From: an uncultured Eubacteriales bacterium | GTDB taxonomy: Bacteria > Bacillota > Clostridia > Oscillospirales > Acutalibacteraceae | Direction: 5' to 3' | Assembly: GCA_900313125.1 (NCBI GenBank) | Contig: OMPZ01000059.1 | Location: 1 to 7,379, forward strand | DNA length: 7,379 nt | Shown: one piece after another, positions 6,116-7,379 of the stretch | How positions within the stretch are numbered: position 1 is the stretch's first letter | Layout: each line of letters begins with the position of its first letter | Position numbers and translations under genes: made by a program | Notes under the pieces: generated by a model | Database searches by the model: none | The model's input: the letters and a program-made list of their open reading frames with translations, nothing else | Told to the model about the DNA's origin: nothing

Positions 6116-6703
6116 TCAGAGCACTCCTTTCGTCGAGGGTATCTCGTCCGAAAACTTTTCGTCTATCGCGGCAGCCGTTCTCATGGTGCGCGCGAACGCC
6201 TTGAACATACCCTCCGCGATGTGGTGGGAGTTTTTCCCTGCAAGTTGTCTGATGTGCAGCGTCACTCTGCTTTCGCGAACGAACGCCGCGAAGAACTCCT
6301 CGACAAGCTCCGTATCGAACGTGCCTATCTTTTCGCTCGCGAAGTCGGCTTCAAAGCCGAGGTACGCCCTGCCCGAGATATCGGCGGCGCAAAGCACGAG
6401 CGTTTCGTCCATCGGGAGTATCACGCTGCCGTAGCGGTTTATGCCGCGCATATCGCCGAGAGCCTGCGCGAACGCCTTTCCCAAGCAGATACCGATATCC
6501 TCGACGGAATGGTGATCGTCAACGTATGTGTCGCCGTCACATTTAACTTCAAGGTCAAATCTGCCGTGGCGCGCAAACAGCGTGAGCATATGGTCAAGAA
6601 AGCCCACGCCCGTAGACACGTCGCTCTTTCCGCTGCCGTCGAGATCGAGCGTGAGCGTTATTTTCGTTTCGGCAGTCTGTCTGTCGATCTCGCTTTTACG
6701 CAT
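6116..6703 (-). CDS. hisB: Imidazoleglycerol-phosphate dehydratase, monofunctional
   Basis: HisB dehydrates imidazole glycerol phosphate to imidazole acetol phosphate and assembles as a manganese-dependent 24-mer in characterised members. The 195-aa length fits the monofunctional form without the HAD phosphatase domain found in E. coli, consistent with the separate PHP phosphatase gene in this operon. Signatures include GFLDHMLTLFARHGRFDL at 34-51, the metal motif DDHHSVEDIG at 62-71, the second metal motif KNSHHIAEGMFKAFAR at 157-172, and the C-terminal STKGVL at 190-195. The ATG at 6701-6703 lies inside the end of hisC (8-nt overlap, different frame) with GAGAGG about 9 nt upstream, which again points to coupled translation. 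Confidence 0.97.
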   Translation of the reverse strand: MRKSEIDRQTAETKITLTLDLDGSGKSDVSTGVGFLDHMLTLFARHGRFDLEVKCDGDTYVDDHHSVEDIGICLGKAFAQALGDMRGINRYGSVILPMDETLVLCAADISGRAYLGFEADFASEKIGTFDTELVEEFFAAFVRESRVTLHIRQLAGKNSHHIAEGMFKAFARTMRTAAAIDEKFSDEIPSTKGVL

Positions 6704-7379
6704 TTTCGTGTACCTCTCTCAATATCCTTTTAGTTACATCAAAGAGTATGTCCATCTGCTCCCTTGTGCCGACTGTTATCCTAACATAGTCGCTGATGCT
6801 CGGGTCGGAAAAATGGCGCACCAGCACGCCGTTTGCCTTGAGCCTTTTGTAAAGCTCTTCGCCGCTTATCCTGTCGGTTCGAGCAAAGATAAAGTTTGCG
6901 TCGGAGTCGAGATACTCAAACGAAAGCTCCGCAAGTCTCTTTTTGGAGTACTCTCTCGTCTCAACTATTTTTTTGCAGCAGTTCTTGTAATACTCGCAGT
7001 CGTCGATAGCAGCCGCGCCGGCAATGAGCGTCAGGCGGTTGATGTTATACGGATTTGTCGAGTACTTTATCCTGTTGAGGTCGTCGATAATAGCTTTCGA
7101 CGCGAGCGCAAAGCCCAAGCGCGCGCCTGCCATCGAGCGCGACTTTGAATAAGTGCGTACGACGAGCAGGTTGTCGTATTTTTTGATAAGCTCCAGACAC
7201 GTTTTGCCGCCGAAGTCGATATACGCCTCGTCTATAAGAACAACGTTGTCGGGATTCGAGACGAGTATCTTCTCGATATCGTCAACGCTTATCGAAAGAC
7301 CTGTCGGCGCGTTCGGGTTCGCGATAACGACCGTTTTGCCGACGTTCAGATAATCGTTTATATCAATAGTAAAATCCTC
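6696..7379 (-). CDS. hisC: Histidinol-phosphate aminotransferase, C-terminal part; 5' end outside window
   Basis: HisC is a PLP-dependent fold-type I aminotransferase that moves an amino group from glutamate to imidazole acetol phosphate. The frame is open from base 7379 to the TAA at 6696-6698, giving 227 codons. With a usual length near 350, about 120-130 N-terminal residues are missing. An internal ATG at 7133 is not the start, since conserved motifs lie before it. Numbered from the window edge, these are NPNAPTG at 21-27, VLIDEAYIDFGG at 47-58 (substrate/PLP aspartate and tyrosine) and TYSKSRSMAGARLGF at 76-90, where K79 is the probable Schiff-base lysine. Close relatives such as CobD-type or aromatic aminotransferases share these motifs, but the operon position makes HisC by far the best call. 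The 3' end overlaps hisB by 8 nt. Confidence 0.95.
   Translation of the reverse strand, partial: EDFTIDINDYLNVGKTVVIANPNAPTGLSISVDDIEKILVSNPDNVVLIDEAYIDFGGKTCLELIKKYDNLLVVRTYSKSRSMAGARLGFALASKAIIDDLNRIKYSTNPYNINRLTLIAGAAAIDDCEYYKNCCKKIVETREYSKKRLAELSFEYLDSDANFIFARTDRISGEELYKRLKANGVLVRHFSDPSISDYVRITVGTREQMDILFDVTKRILREVHENA

Noticed and set aside
5667..6434. Long plus-strand open frame (255 codons) opposite hisH and hisB
   Set aside because: It runs antisense to two well-conserved genes, has no recognisable motif or ribosome site, and is explained by codon bias of the real genes.
6696..7133. hisC starting at the internal ATG 7133 as a truncated gene
   Set aside because: The frame stays open to base 7379 with HisC motifs (NPNAPTG, DEAYIDF, TYSK) before that ATG, so the gene is cut by the window edge, not broken.

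Overview
The window looks like a chromosomal segment of a moderately GC-rich, spore-forming Firmicute, probably of the class Clostridia (Ruminococcus/Oscillospiraceae-like). The pointers are a dipicolinate synthase pair (dpaA-dpaB), strong AGG-type ribosome binding sites, a FliB-like cysteine-cluster protein of a kind common in Clostridia, and a compact his operon with a fused hisIE and a PHP-type histidinol phosphatase. The genus is an inference; no rRNA or other species marker is present.

Layout. Bases 1-419 (minus strand) hold the N-terminal 139 codons of a FliB-like protein whose C-terminus lies outside the window. Bases 420-521 are a divergent intergenic region with a good match to a mother-cell sporulation promoter (SigE/SigK type) facing right. 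Bases 522-1954 (plus strand) carry dpaA and dpaB, overlapping and both starting at GTG. A 12-bp GC-rich hairpin at 1962-1994 separates them from a convergent operon.

Bases 1976-7379 (minus strand) are one tightly packed operon. Read in transcription order it is hisC (N-terminus outside the window), hisB, hisH, hisA, hisF, hisIE, a PHP histidinol-phosphatase, and a zinc-ribbon Nudix hydrolase. Gene junctions are overlaps or gaps of 2-31 nt, so polycistronic expression with translational coupling is likely. The set covers every histidine step except HisG and HisD, which are presumably upstream beyond base 7379. HisIE converts PR-ATP to ProFAR; HisA isomerises it; HisH-HisF makes IGP and AICAR; HisB dehydrates IGP; HisC transaminates; the PHP phosphatase releases histidinol.

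There is no stretch over 300 bases without a gene, and I saw no RNA gene, mobile element, CRISPR array or long repeat. Most of the window is ordinary, well-conserved metabolism and I do not see an undescribed system in it. The points most worth a second look are the SigE/SigK-like promoter of dpaAB, the Nudix gene attached to the his operon, and the FliB-like gene next to a sporulation operon rather than flagellar genes.
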